A stretch of DNA of 64,000 nt from Siphonobacter sp048595215. Lineage in GTDB: Bacteria > Bacteroidota > Bacteroidia > Cytophagales > Spirosomataceae. The DNA is taken from contig NZ_JBMDWJ010000261.1 of assembly GCF_048595215.1 (NCBI RefSeq), positions 1 through 64,000 on the forward strand. Direction: 5' to 3'. Shown here piece after piece: positions 34,887-43,059 of this stretch (positions are counted from its first letter, which is position 1; every line of letters starts with the position of its first letter). The notes under the pieces are model-generated. The model saw nothing but the letters and a program-made list of their open reading frames with translations. It did not search any database and was not told where the DNA came from. The translations under genes were made by a program, and so were the position numbers.

Positions 34887-35546
34887 TTATTGAAGAAGTA
34901 GCAGCAGACGGTGCGTGGCAAAGAAGAGAACCTGAAGCACAAAAAGGTAAGCCGCCAGGCGGTTCATTTTGGGAAAGCGAACGAACTGAAAAAGCAGGCA
35001 AAACACCCAGGCAACGAGGGCCCAGGCCAGGAAGTTCTGGAGCGGAATCTGTTCGTTTTTCCAGTGCCAGAAATCAAACCGAATAGCTACGGGCTCCAGG
35101 AGCACATCCAGAAAAACCATGCAGGCTGCCGCTAAGGTAGCCCGTACGACTAAAGGGAAAGGCCATTTCTGCCATAGCATACCCGCTCCGATGGTCAGAA
35201 CCAACCAGTTGAGCCCAATGGTTAAGGGTACTTCGAACACTTTCAAACCCAGCGTGGCTCCGTACCAATATTCGCCGAAAATTACCCCCGTATGTACACC
35301 AGCCACTTCCACGCCGTATCCCATCAGAAAGATGAGCACACAGAAAAGCCAGAACGAACGGGTAGGCGATTCCTGAAAAAGCAATAGCAATACACCGGTA
35401 GTAATCAAGTGAAAAGGAACCAGCAACCGGAATACATCTTCGCTAGCAGAAATGTGAAGACCAGCCAAACCTGTGATGTACATCAAAGCCAGGATCAGCC
35501 GAATGATGGTTTCATAAGGGCGGAGCAGGGGAAGCCATGTTTTCAT
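34887..35546 (-). CDS. Carotenoid biosynthesis membrane protein (CruF-like, DUF422)
   Basis: A 219-residue integral membrane protein with about six or seven hydrophobic helices. It carries the conserved GYGVEVAGVHTGVIFGEYWYG and EVPLTIGLNWLVL segments typical of CruF-type 1,2-hydratases that act on carotenoid psi end groups. I chose the ATG at 35546 (MKTWLPLL); a longer frame would run through a terminator and into the tRNA-His gene and is not credible. No crtB, crtI or crtY is in the window, so the pathway is elsewhere. A CarH-like regulator lies downstream. Confidence 0.85.
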   Translation of the reverse strand: MKTWLPLLRPYETIIRLILALMYITGLAGLHISASEDVFRLLVPFHLITTGVLLLLFQESPTRSFWLFCVLIFLMGYGVEVAGVHTGVIFGEYWYGATLGLKVFEVPLTIGLNWLVLTIGAGMLWQKWPFPLVVRATLAAACMVFLDVLLEPVAIRFDFWHWKNEQIPLQNFLAWALVAWVFCLLFQFVRFPKMNRLAAYLFVLQVLFFATHRLLLLLQ

Positions 35547-35562
35547 AGAAGAAGGCGGTAGC

Positions 35563-35597
35563 AATAAAAAAACCTGACAAGTTAAACTTATCAGGTT
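35563..35597 (-). terminator. Terminator of the tRNA-His transcript
   Basis: AACCTGA-C/T-AAGTT pairs with its near-complement around a short loop; on the minus strand the stem ends in a T run. It lies just after tRNA-His and before the carotenoid gene. Confidence 0.75.
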
Positions 35598-35606
35598 TGA
35601 CAGGAG

Positions 35607-35681
35607 GGAGAAAGACGGGGTTCGAACCCGCGACCCCCAGAACCACAATCTGGTGCTCTAACCAGCTGAGCTACATCCTCC
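35607..35681 (-). tRNA. tRNA-His (anticodon GTG)
   Basis: A cloverleaf on the minus strand: acceptor GAGGATG with the extra G at position -1 opposite C73 (the tRNA-His identity pair), D-arm GCTC...GAGC, anticodon stem CCAGA/TCTGG with loop TTGTGGT (anticodon GTG), and T-arm GCGGGTTCGAACCCCGT. There is one mismatch in the acceptor stem (T-T). CCA is not encoded. Confidence 0.95.
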
Positions 35682-35737
35682 GTTTCGAGCTACAAATATA
35701 GCATATTCAAAAACTAAAAAGCAAGTACTTGCGGTAG

Positions 35738-35781
35738 AGGGAAGGAAGAAAAAATTTGGAATTCTTCCTTCTACCTTCCCT
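35738..35781 (-). terminator. Imperfect hairpin after the superoxide dismutase gene
   Basis: AGGGAAGGAAGAA pairs with TTCTTCC plus CCTTCCCT (with a bulge) around an AT-rich loop, just downstream of sod on the minus strand. Confidence 0.6.
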
Positions 35782-35789
35782 GTATCGAC

Positions 35790-36398
35790 TTATTTCGCTG
35801 ATTGATAGTTGGTTTCAGCGACGTCCCAACTTACCACATTCCAAAAGGCATCGATGTAATCGGGGCGTTTATTTTGATATTTCAGGTAATAGGCGTGTTC
35901 CCAAACGTCCAAACCGATGATAGCTTTGCCTTTTTTCTCGGCTACGTCCATCAGCGGGTTATCCTGATTAGGCGTTGAAGTCACGGCGAGTTCACCGTCT
36001 TCACCTACGATTAACCAAGCCCAACCCGAGCCAAAACGACCCGTAGCGGCTTTTTTGAATTCTTCTTTCAAGGCATCAAAAGAGCCAAATTTGGCATCAA
36101 TGGCCTTCGCTAAATCACCCTTGGGGCTACCGCCGCCGCTGGGAGAAAGAATGTTCCAGAAAAATGTATGATTCCAGTGTCCACCACCATTGTTGCGTAT
36201 AGCGGGGGATAACTGACCTACGTTCTTGAGAAGATCTTCCAGTGTTTTTCCTTCGAGTTCCGTACCGGCAACGGCATTGTTAAGGTTGGTAACGTACGTC
36301 TGGTGGTGACGATCATGGTGAATCGTCATGGTTTGAGCATCGAAGTGGGGCTCTAACGCGTCTGCCGCATAGGGAAGAGGAGCAAGTTCAAAAGCCAT
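35790..36398 (-). CDS. sodA: Superoxide dismutase (Fe/Mn family)
   Basis: A 202-residue enzyme converting superoxide to hydrogen peroxide and oxygen. Metal ligands are His27 (TIHHDRHH), His77 (GGGHWNHTFFW) and the Asp and His in GLDVWEHAYY. The GGHWNHTFFW form and the GSGWAWL stretch are seen in Mn and cambialistic enzymes; the metal cannot be fixed from sequence, so the symbol is by similarity. No signal peptide, so cytosolic. Monocistronic, upstream of tRNA-His. Confidence 0.95.
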   Translation of the reverse strand: MAFELAPLPYAADALEPHFDAQTMTIHHDRHHQTYVTNLNNAVAGTELEGKTLEDLLKNVGQLSPAIRNNGGGHWNHTFFWNILSPSGGGSPKGDLAKAIDAKFGSFDALKEEFKKAATGRFGSGWAWLIVGEDGELAVTSTPNQDNPLMDVAEKKGKAIIGLDVWEHAYYLKYQNKRPDYIDAFWNVVSWDVAETNYQSAK

Positions 36399-36505
36399 AG
36401 CTGGTTGAAAATTAGGATTGAAAATAGGAATAAATGTCTATTCGGTTTAAAAAGGCATTCCAAGGGTTAAAGAGTTCCAAGGCTATCGGAATTTTACGGG
36501 AACCA

Positions 36506-36946
36506 CTAAAACTGACGGAGTTTACGGAAAAACGCGACGAGCTGGGCTTCGGTTTCTTCCCGCAAAATACCGCTGGTAACGCGGGTCTTGGGATGCAGGA
36601 GAGAACCTGCTTTTGAATAACCTCTTTTTTCGTCAGCAGCTCCGTACACCAGTCTGCCCAATTGGGCCCAGTACAGGGCTCCGGCACACATCACGCAAGG
36701 TTCGAGGGTTACGTACAGCGTACAGTCGCGGAGAAACTTCGACCCCAGATGCTGCGTAGCGGCGGTTAGGGCCATAATTTCCGCGTGAGCCGTCACATCT
36801 TTCAAGCGTTCCGTTTGGTTACTGCCTTTTCCAATAATACGACGGTTAGAAACGACTACGGCCCCCACTGGAATTTCACCGGCGTCGGCCGCCTCCTGAG
36901 CCAGCTGCATCGCTACCGCCATGAAATATTCATCACTTAAAGCCAC
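36506..36946 (-). CDS. tadA: tRNA-specific adenosine deaminase-type nucleoside deaminase
   Basis: A 146-residue zinc deaminase with HAE at 54-56 and PCVMC (C84, C87) as metal ligands and proton shuttle. The pattern fits TadA, which makes inosine 34 in tRNA-Arg, although guanine deaminases are similar. It starts with GTG at 36946 and lies 12 bases from the stop... of no downstream gene; the beta-propeller gene is immediately upstream at 36959 on the same strand, which suggests cotranscription. Confidence 0.88.
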   Translation of the reverse strand: MALSDEYFMAVAMQLAQEAADAGEIPVGAVVVSNRRIIGKGSNQTERLKDVTAHAEIMALTAATQHLGSKFLRDCTLYVTLEPCVMCAGALYWAQLGRLVYGAADEKRGYSKAGSLLHPKTRVTSGILREETEAQLVAFFRKLRQF

Positions 36947-36958
36947 AGAAAAGCGTTT

Positions 36959-37846
36959 TTATTTGCGGGGATAAAAGTACAAATGAGCCCGAATGTTATT
37001 TCGATCTTCACTCAGGGTATAGTAGCCGGAGCGGTCGGTAGCAAAGGCGATGGCTTCGCCCTGCGGTTCGGGAAAATAGGGCATCACCCGAGCCGAACGC
37101 TGCATAGTCTGAGCGATGCTTTCCCCTGAATTTCGTTTCCAGTAATACACCGTGAGGTAATCTTTCATGAGAATTTCCTGGCCATCGGGCGAAATATCAG
37201 CCGCAGTAATCATGGTTTGAGAAAGGCTGGCGACGTTTTCCGCAGTAATCACTTCCGTCGTAGATTGTGGATAAGGCAGACGATACAGGTGCGTACCCGA
37301 AGATACTTTGGAGATGATGTAAATATCCAGCGTTTGGGGATCCACCATCAGGGCTTCCGCGTCCCATTGACCATCGGGATAGCGATAGGTAATGCGGTCA
37401 ACGTTGGATACGGAAGCGTTTCCCGACAACGTTGCCGGATTTGGTTCCGGAAAACGGTAAATGGCATGGGTTGAATACTGATTGAGGTTATCGCCCGTAT
37501 CGCCTACGTAGAGCGTGGGTACTCCATCCCGAACGGCCGCTGCCATATCTTCCCAGTCGAGGTTAGTGGCATTTTCTACCGTGACGGTGGCTTTCCACTG
37601 GGCATTGGTCGCATCGAGTAGAAAAATGCGGTTGGGGTCACCGGAATCGTTGTGCGTCCAGATAAAATTGGGCTGGTGCCGACTGACCGCCAGGCCAGAA
37701 GCCTCGTATATATCCGCATTATTGAGAACCCCTCGACTCACCGCGGAACCAAAAGAGGTGTTCTCAGACGGCCCCGGAAACAGCTGATCACAAGCGGTAA
37801 AACCGACCAGTAAGCCTAAAAAAATAATCAATCGATAAGAAGTCAT
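36959..37846 (-). CDS. Lipoprotein with predicted beta-propeller
   Basis: A 295-residue lipoprotein (MTSYRLIIFLGLLVGFTAC, lipidated Cys19). Repeats of about 45 residues with aspartate-rich turns (NFIWTHNDSGDPNRIF, TLYVGDTGDN, LMVDPQTLDIYIISK, AADISPDGQEILMKD) suggest a beta-propeller. ATG 37846 opens the signal; an upstream in-frame start is possible. It lies 12 bases upstream of tadA. Function unknown. Confidence 0.78.
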   Translation of the reverse strand: MTSYRLIIFLGLLVGFTACDQLFPGPSENTSFGSAVSRGVLNNADIYEASGLAVSRHQPNFIWTHNDSGDPNRIFLLDATNAQWKATVTVENATNLDWEDMAAAVRDGVPTLYVGDTGDNLNQYSTHAIYRFPEPNPATLSGNASVSNVDRITYRYPDGQWDAEALMVDPQTLDIYIISKVSSGTHLYRLPYPQSTTEVITAENVASLSQTMITAADISPDGQEILMKDYLTVYYWKRNSGESIAQTMQRSARVMPYFPEPQGEAIAFATDRSGYYTLSEDRNNIRAHLYFYPRK

Positions 37847-37986
37847 AGCCTTGGGGTATTTTTCAAAAACTTTAACCATTATTTACAGTTAATTCGTGTA
37901 CTTAAGTGTCTATTTTTAACCAGAATAATTCCTAGCTGTTTCTAGTCACCGTCTTATTTTTCAGCCTCAACGTTTCCTAAGTAATC

Positions 37987-39483
37987 ATGTTTTCTACCAA
38001 AGATTTAGAGCAAATTGAAGCCAAAGGTATTGAAGTCCAAACGGTTGAAAGCCAGATTCAATACTTTGTCAATGGATTCCCCTGGATGAATCTAACCCGT
38101 GCCGCTACTCCTAAAGACGGCATCCTGCAATTATCGGACGAGCAAATCCAGGCCGCTCTGGATACCTACGAAACGTACGTACCTACTTTACGGATTGTCA
38201 AATTTGTACCCGCTTCAGGAGCTGCCACCCGGATGTTCAAATCCTTGTTTGGATTCCTGGAAGGCGGAAAATCGGATAAGTCAGTCGATCAGTTTTTTGA
38301 GCGGTTACCAGCGTTTGCTTTCTATGACGACTTGAAAGCAGCCTTAGCCAAAGACGGTCTTGACATCGAAACGGCGGATCAGCAAACCATTGCGGAATAC
38401 TTCCTCACGGGCAAAGGTCTGGATTATGGTTCATTGCCCAAAGGATTGTTGAAATTTCACGGGTACGCCGAAGAAAATCGTACCCCGGTGGAAGAACACC
38501 TGGTCGAAGGAGCAAGCTACGCCCGGTCGAAAGGCGAAGTAGCCATTCATTTCACGGTATCGCCTGAGCACAAAGCTAAATTCAAGGAACTGATCTCGGA
38601 AAAAGCTCCCGAATACGCCGAGCGGCACAATCTAAATTTCGTTATTGATTTTTCGGAACAAAAAGCCTCAACTGATACCATTGCGGTTAATCTGGATAAT
38701 ACACCTTTCGTCGATAAAAACGGCGGGCTGTTGTTCCGTCCAGCGGGTCACGGTGCCTTGCTGGCCAATCTGAATGACGTAGAAGCAGATCTGGTATTCA
38801 TCAAGAATATTGATAACGTCGTACCAGATCGTCTTAAAAATACGACCACGATCTACAAGCGTGCCATCGCCGGTACCTTATTACAGACGCGGGAACGCAT
38901 TTTCGGCTACTTAAACCGACTCGATAGTGGGGATACGAGTCAGGCATTAATGGCGGAAATCGATGAGTTCTTACGTCGGGCCTTGTGCGTAGAGCCCGTA
39001 GAAGGCTTCTACGAGTGGCCCGTTGAAAAAGTAGTGGAATATTTCCGTACTAAGCTGAACCGACCCATCCGGGTTTGCGGCATGGTGCAAAACGTAGGTG
39101 AGCCGGGTGGTGGACCTTTCTGGGCCAAAAGCTCCGATGGTACCAGCCAACTGCAAGTGGTAGAGTCCGCTCAGGTGGACATGGATGACGAAGAACAGAA
39201 GAATAAATTCCTGAAGGCGACGCACTTTAATCCGGTAGATCTGGTCTGCTCCTGGACGGATTACACGGGAAAAGCCTTTGATCTATTGAAGTACCGCGAT
39301 CCGCAAACGGGCTTTATTACGCAAAAATCCAAGGATGGTAAAGACCTGAAAGCTCAGGAATTACCCGGACTTTGGAACGGTTCGATGTCGGACTGGAATA
39401 CGCTGTTCGTAGAAGTACCCCTGATCACGTTTAATCCAGTGAAAACGGTAAATGATCTCTTACGCGACGAACACAAAGCGTAA
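37987..39483 (+). CDS. DUF4301 family protein
   Basis: A 498-residue cytosolic protein of a family widespread in Bacteroidota. Visible landmarks are FVPASGAATRMFKSLFGFLE near residue 75, HFTVSPEHKAKF near 195, FRPAGHGALLANLNDVEADL near 255 and IKNIDNVVPDR near 278. These look like the nucleotide-binding loop, the 'PGGHG' step and the 'NIDN' metal-binding step of UDP-sugar pyrophosphorylases, so a nucleotidyltransferase-like fold is my inference. No experimental role is known to me. Monocistronic, ending at a strong terminator. Confidence 0.85.
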   Translation: MFSTKDLEQIEAKGIEVQTVESQIQYFVNGFPWMNLTRAATPKDGILQLSDEQIQAALDTYETYVPTLRIVKFVPASGAATRMFKSLFGFLEGGKSDKSVDQFFERLPAFAFYDDLKAALAKDGLDIETADQQTIAEYFLTGKGLDYGSLPKGLLKFHGYAEENRTPVEEHLVEGASYARSKGEVAIHFTVSPEHKAKFKELISEKAPEYAERHNLNFVIDFSEQKASTDTIAVNLDNTPFVDKNGGLLFRPAGHGALLANLNDVEADLVFIKNIDNVVPDRLKNTTTIYKRAIAGTLLQTRERIFGYLNRLDSGDTSQALMAEIDEFLRRALCVEPVEGFYEWPVEKVVEYFRTKLNRPIRVCGMVQNVGEPGGGPFWAKSSDGTSQLQVVESAQVDMDDEEQKNKFLKATHFNPVDLVCSWTDYTGKAFDLLKYRDPQTGFITQKSKDGKDLKAQELPGLWNGSMSDWNTLFVEVPLITFNPVKTVNDLLRDEHKA

Positions 39484-39503
39484 GTCGAACGGCGTATAGC
39501 ATA

Positions 39504-39535
39504 AAAAAAGGCTGACCTTAGAGTCAGCCTTTTTT
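39504..39535. terminator. Bidirectional terminator
   Basis: AAAAAAGGCTGAC and its complement form a 13-bp stem with a 6-base loop between the DUF4301 gene and the convergent RidA gene. Confidence 0.92.
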
Positions 39536-39544
39536 GTAGTAACC

Positions 39545-39931
39545 TTATTCCACTACTGCCGTAAATTCAATTTCAATCAGATACTCCTGAGCTACCAGTT
39601 TCCGAATTTCGTAGATGGCCGTTACAGGTTTAATCTCCCGGAAAAACTCACCGTGAGCCCGGCCAATATCGTCGAATTTGCTGATATCAGTCGTAAACAT
39701 GCGGGTACGTACGACGTCGTTCAGACTAGCTCCGGCTTCTTCCAGAACCTTTGCAATACGTTCAATGATATTCTTGGTTTGAGCGTACGCATCGTCGGCT
39801 CGTACGGTTTCACCATCGACTATGGCTACGGTACCGGCAACTTCAATGAGATTACCGATTCGCACGGCCCGGCAGTAACCGACCCGATCTTCCCAGGGTG
39901 AGCCCGAGAGAATATTCTGACGTGAAGACAT
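39545..39931 (-). CDS. RidA family protein
   Basis: A 128-residue protein of the YjgF/YER057c/UK114 fold. It shows GYCRAVRIGNLIEVAGTVAI, QTKNIIERIAKVLEEAG, DVVRTRMFTTDI and the C-terminal YLIEIEFTAVVE. RidA proteins hydrolyse reactive enamine/imine intermediates from PLP enzymes, although this subgroup may have another role. I chose the ATG at 39931 (MSSRQNILSG); upstream residues are not family-like. It lies 13 bases downstream of the SCO gene and is probably cotranscribed with it. Confidence 0.88.
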   Translation of the reverse strand: MSSRQNILSGSPWEDRVGYCRAVRIGNLIEVAGTVAIVDGETVRADDAYAQTKNIIERIAKVLEEAGASLNDVVRTRMFTTDISKFDDIGRAHGEFFREIKPVTAIYEIRKLVAQEYLIEIEFTAVVE

Positions 39932-39944
39932 GAGGGGATTAACG

Positions 39945-40589
39945 TTATTTTTCTTTTTTGAGTAATTCAATAGCTTCGGATACTTCACCAACCACTTCAT
40001 CTTTGGTACCATCATAAATACCGCGAATGCGTCGCTGGGGATCTATGACGATGAAGGCACCGCTATGGAGTAATCCGCCGGGTTCATCGGAATCTTCTTT
40101 GGCCGATACAAAATAGGCGTTTTGTCCGATGTCGAAAATCTCCTTGCGGTCGCCCGTCACGAAGTACCATTGTTTCTGTCCGTACACACCCAGATCCGTC
40201 GCGTATTCTTTCAAACGTCCGACGCTATCTCGTTTGGGATCGATGGAGTGGGAGAGAAACATAACCTGGGGATCATCTTTGAACTTTTGATACAGCTTTC
40301 GCATCTCCATCGTCATTTTCGGACAAATGGTGGGGCAGGTAGTAAAAAAGAAATCAGCGATGTAAATCTTACCCGCAAAATTCTTCGCCGTAACCGTATC
40401 CCCGTACTGACTGGCAAAAGCAAAATCAGGAATCTGGTGGTATACCGTATCGGTTACGGTTTTACCTTCGACTACGCGGGTTTGCACGCCATTACGTGGT
40501 CCTAAAATGGGTAGACGCGACGATTCTGACTGACAGGCTAGTACTAAACTGATTGCCAGCATCAGAACGGCAACGGAATACATTTTCAT
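39945..40589 (-). CDS. SCO1/SenC family copper chaperone lipoprotein
   Basis: A 214-residue lipoprotein (lipidated Cys19 in SLVLACQ) with a thioredoxin fold. The copper site is complete: C85-x3-C89 (TCPTICP) and His175 (LLHSGAF). SCO proteins deliver copper to the CuA site of cytochrome c oxidase or act as thiol reductases, on the outer face of the inner membrane. No oxidase genes are in this window. It lies 37 bases downstream of a small lipoprotein gene; these two and RidA look like one operon. Confidence 0.92.
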   Translation of the reverse strand: MKMYSVAVLMLAISLVLACQSESSRLPILGPRNGVQTRVVEGKTVTDTVYHQIPDFAFASQYGDTVTAKNFAGKIYIADFFFTTCPTICPKMTMEMRKLYQKFKDDPQVMFLSHSIDPKRDSVGRLKEYATDLGVYGQKQWYFVTGDRKEIFDIGQNAYFVSAKEDSDEPGGLLHSGAFIVIDPQRRIRGIYDGTKDEVVGEVSEAIELLKKEK

Positions 40590-40626
40590 AAGAAAAATCA
40601 GGGAACCGGTTCCAGGTGAAAAGAAC

Positions 40627-41022
40627 CTACTTTTTCAAAAACGCTTTAGCGGCGGCTACGCTGCTGTTAGTTTGTTCTTCAACGGCAGTGACCTTCTTTT
40701 TTTCCGCTTCCAGATAAACTCGGCCCTGATCAGCGGATAAATCCAGTAAGGTATCTCCGTTGTAGTGGGCCATCCAGTCGTTCATGCCTTCTTCGGCCTT
40801 CGTTAGGGCCAGAATCAAACTGTCTCCTTGGGCACGCGTGGTAGTATCCTTGGACACTTGCTGACGAATGGCTTCGCGAAGGTCTTCAATCTGCATGTAC
40901 GGACCCATGATTTTGTCATGCATGCCTTCTACTTCTTTCTGAAACTTGCTTAAATCTTCGCTGGGGGGATTTTGGCAGGCCGCTAAAGATACGCCCAGGG
41001 CCAGGAAAAGATATTTTTTCAT
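40627..41022 (-). CDS. Small helical lipoprotein, SCO-associated
   Basis: A 131-residue lipoprotein (MKKYLFLALGVSLAAC, lipidated Cys16). The mature part is all helical, with a conserved-looking EGMHDKIMGPYMQIEDLREAI that contains His and Met residues. Such proteins recur next to SCO genes in Bacteroidota and are sometimes mislabelled as viral A-type inclusion protein. A link to copper or oxidase assembly is inferred from the neighbour only. Confidence 0.7.
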   Translation of the reverse strand: MKKYLFLALGVSLAACQNPPSEDLSKFQKEVEGMHDKIMGPYMQIEDLREAIRQQVSKDTTTRAQGDSLILALTKAEEGMNDWMAHYNGDTLLDLSADQGRVYLEAEKKKVTAVEEQTNSSVAAAKAFLKK

Positions 41023-41048
41023 ACGCCTGTAGTTGGGGAAAATAAAAA

Positions 41049-41087
41049 GGAAAGAGCGAGTTCATCCGCTGGATGCTCGCTCTTTCC
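41049..41087 (-). terminator. Terminator of recN
   Basis: GGAAAGAGCGAG and its complement form a 12-bp stem with a 15-base loop, directly after the recN stop; on the minus strand it is followed by TTTTTATTTT. Confidence 0.9.
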
Positions 41088-42776
41088 CTACAAATCAAGT
41101 TTATAATTGGTTCGTTCGGTCATGTTTTGCGACAGCAGCTCACGGGCGTTGTCCACGATGGCTTTGGATGGCTTTGCCCCGCCAATCATCTGAGCAATTT
41201 CCTGTACGCGTTCTTCCGTACTAAGCTGACGAATCCGCGAAACCGTACGATCCGCCGAATGGTCTTTGTACACAAAATAATGGGCATTGCCTTTCGCCGC
41301 AATCTGGTGGAGGTGGGTAATGGCAATGAGCTGATGACCATGGGCCATATCCAGCATCATGTTTCCGACTTTGATGGCAATTTCGCCGGAAATGCCCGTA
41401 TCAATCTCATCAAAAATAATCGTAGGCAGGGAACGCTTGTTAGCCAGGATGTACTTGACGGCCAGCATCAAACGGCTAAACTCACCGCCCGAAGCCACTT
41501 CCCGCAATTGCCGGGGCTGCATGCCTTTGTTAGCCGAAAAGAGGAAACTAACCGTATCGATCCCCTGACTGCCGGGTTTTCCCAGTTGATGATCCACCAC
41601 GAGGCGGCCATTGGGAATGCCCAGATCCGCCAGCAAACCCGTCACCAAATCATCAATTTCACTGAGTACAACTTTGCGGGAATCGGAAAGCTCCCGGGCC
41701 GTGTGTTCCAGTTGCTCCCAGGCCTGGTGGGCAGCTGCCTGAGCCGCCGCCAGATCCTCGTCGAGATTGAGTACTTTGGCTACTTTTTGTTCCAGATTAG
41801 CCTGAATTTGCAGTAATTCGGCAATCGTGGTGACATTATGCTTTTTCTGGAGATTATAAAGCAGACTCAGCCGTTCCTGGAGGACCGCAATCTTTTCGTC
41901 GTCCAGCTCTACGGATTCTCCCTCCGATTCCAGCTCGGCTACCACGTCTTTGAGTTCAATTAAACAACTCTGTACCCGGTCGCGAAGCTGGGCGTACTCG
42001 GTTCCATAGGTACTAATCGCTCCCAGGTTACCGACCACACTCTGCATCCAGCCGAGGATGCTTTGTTCGGGATCATTGAGATAACCGACGGCGGCCACCA
42101 GTCGTTGCTTGATTTCTTCGGCGTTTTCCAACGTCGTCAGTTCGCGTTCCAGCTCGGTTTGTTCGTTGGCCTGAAAGCGACCTTTACTGAGTTCGTCGAG
42201 TAAGAAGGAATTGTAATCGAACTCTTTACGGATTTCCTTGGCCTCCGCCTGCAGGCGGTCATAGGCTTCCTGCTTTTTACGGAATTCCCGAAAATGTTCT
42301 TTATACCGATCCAGGATGGCCGTATTCTGGGCGTACGTGTCGACAATCTGGAGCTGGTATTCCTGCGAACCCAGCAGTACAGAATCGTGCTGGGAATGCA
42401 CGTCCATCAGCTCGGAACCCACCCGGCGTAAGGTTTCCAGATTGACGGGCGTATCGTTAACAAACGCCCGCGATTTTCCCGAAGGACTAATCTCCCGGCG
42501 AATGATACACGTGGTGTCGTAATCGATTTCCTCCTCTTCGAAAAGGGTCTGAATAAAGTAGCCCGCAATGTCGAATTGCCCTTCAATAATGCACTTTTTG
42601 GAAGGGTCCCAGAGTACTTTGGTATCAGCACGGTTGCCACGTAATAAACCAATGGCTCCCAGCAAAATGGATTTACCCGCTCCTGTTTCACCCGTAATGA
42701 TGTTGAGTCCGCCATTGGGCGAAAGCTCGAGCGATTCAATCAGAGCATAATTCTGTATGAGCAGATTTGAAAGCAT
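41088..42776 (-). CDS. recN: DNA repair protein RecN
   Basis: A 562-residue SMC-like ATPase of recombinational double-strand break repair. Walker A GETGAGKS is at 29-36, a central coiled coil spans about 160-370, the ABC signature region is SGGEFSRLMLAVK and Walker B is IIFDEIDTGISGE. The length is typical. It is the last gene of the long minus-strand run from bamD and has its own TACCTTTG box upstream, so it may also be expressed separately. Confidence 0.96.
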   Translation of the reverse strand: MLSNLLIQNYALIESLELSPNGGLNIITGETGAGKSILLGAIGLLRGNRADTKVLWDPSKKCIIEGQFDIAGYFIQTLFEEEEIDYDTTCIIRREISPSGKSRAFVNDTPVNLETLRRVGSELMDVHSQHDSVLLGSQEYQLQIVDTYAQNTAILDRYKEHFREFRKKQEAYDRLQAEAKEIRKEFDYNSFLLDELSKGRFQANEQTELERELTTLENAEEIKQRLVAAVGYLNDPEQSILGWMQSVVGNLGAISTYGTEYAQLRDRVQSCLIELKDVVAELESEGESVELDDEKIAVLQERLSLLYNLQKKHNVTTIAELLQIQANLEQKVAKVLNLDEDLAAAQAAAHQAWEQLEHTARELSDSRKVVLSEIDDLVTGLLADLGIPNGRLVVDHQLGKPGSQGIDTVSFLFSANKGMQPRQLREVASGGEFSRLMLAVKYILANKRSLPTIIFDEIDTGISGEIAIKVGNMMLDMAHGHQLIAITHLHQIAAKGNAHYFVYKDHSADRTVSRIRQLSTEERVQEIAQMIGGAKPSKAIVDNARELLSQNMTERTNYKLDL

Positions 42777-42804
42777 GAGTCAAAAGAGGATCACCTTCGA
42801 ACTT

Positions 42805-42812
42805 CAAAGGTA
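42805..42812 (-). promoter_or_regulatory. -7 promoter element upstream of recN (TACCTTTG)
   Basis: A perfect TAnnTTTG match on the minus strand, 29-36 bases before the recN start, in the 61-base gap after the Sm-like gene. No clear -33 box. Confidence 0.45.
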
Positions 42813-42837
42813 CAAAAGGATGGTGGGCTGTTAAATA

Positions 42838-43059
42838 CTAAAAGGCGGTAGTCTTATCGTACACAATTTCCTCAATGTCCCGCACGGGGTAGCGACGTTC
42901 GCGTAACAGACCGTCTTCCAGAATCAATTCCTGGTTTTCCTGGCCCAACAGTCGTCCCGCATACGTAACGCCATTGCGTAAGACTACGTTAAGGTGTTTG
43001 CCCGTAAGTCCGGGTAGGGTGGGGTCGGTGGCTGGTAGTCTGACTAGTCGTTTACCCAT
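42838..43059 (-). CDS. Small Sm/LSm-like protein of unknown function (73 aa)
   Basis: A 73-residue protein with no signal. Residues about 20-70 (GKHLNVVLRNGVTYAGRLLG, then QELILEDGLLRERRYPVRDI) show the strand pattern and the 'V.L.NG..Y.G.L...........L.....I' layout of Sm/Hfq folds. No known bacterial Hfq signature is present. Its ATG overlaps the last 8 bases of the GNAT gene (ATGGGTAA), so the two are translationally coupled. It sits between GNAT and recN. RNA binding is an inference from fold only. Confidence 0.7.
   Translation of the reverse strand: MGKRLVRLPATDPTLPGLTGKHLNVVLRNGVTYAGRLLGQENQELILEDGLLRERRYPVRDIEEIVYDKTTAF

Noticed and set aside
34887..35648. Longer version of the carotenoid protein starting at 35648
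   Set aside because: The extension covers a terminator and part of tRNA-His.
41073..41816. A 247-codon frame on the plus strand
   Set aside because: Antisense to recN, whose Walker A and B motifs are intact, and it overlaps the recN terminator.
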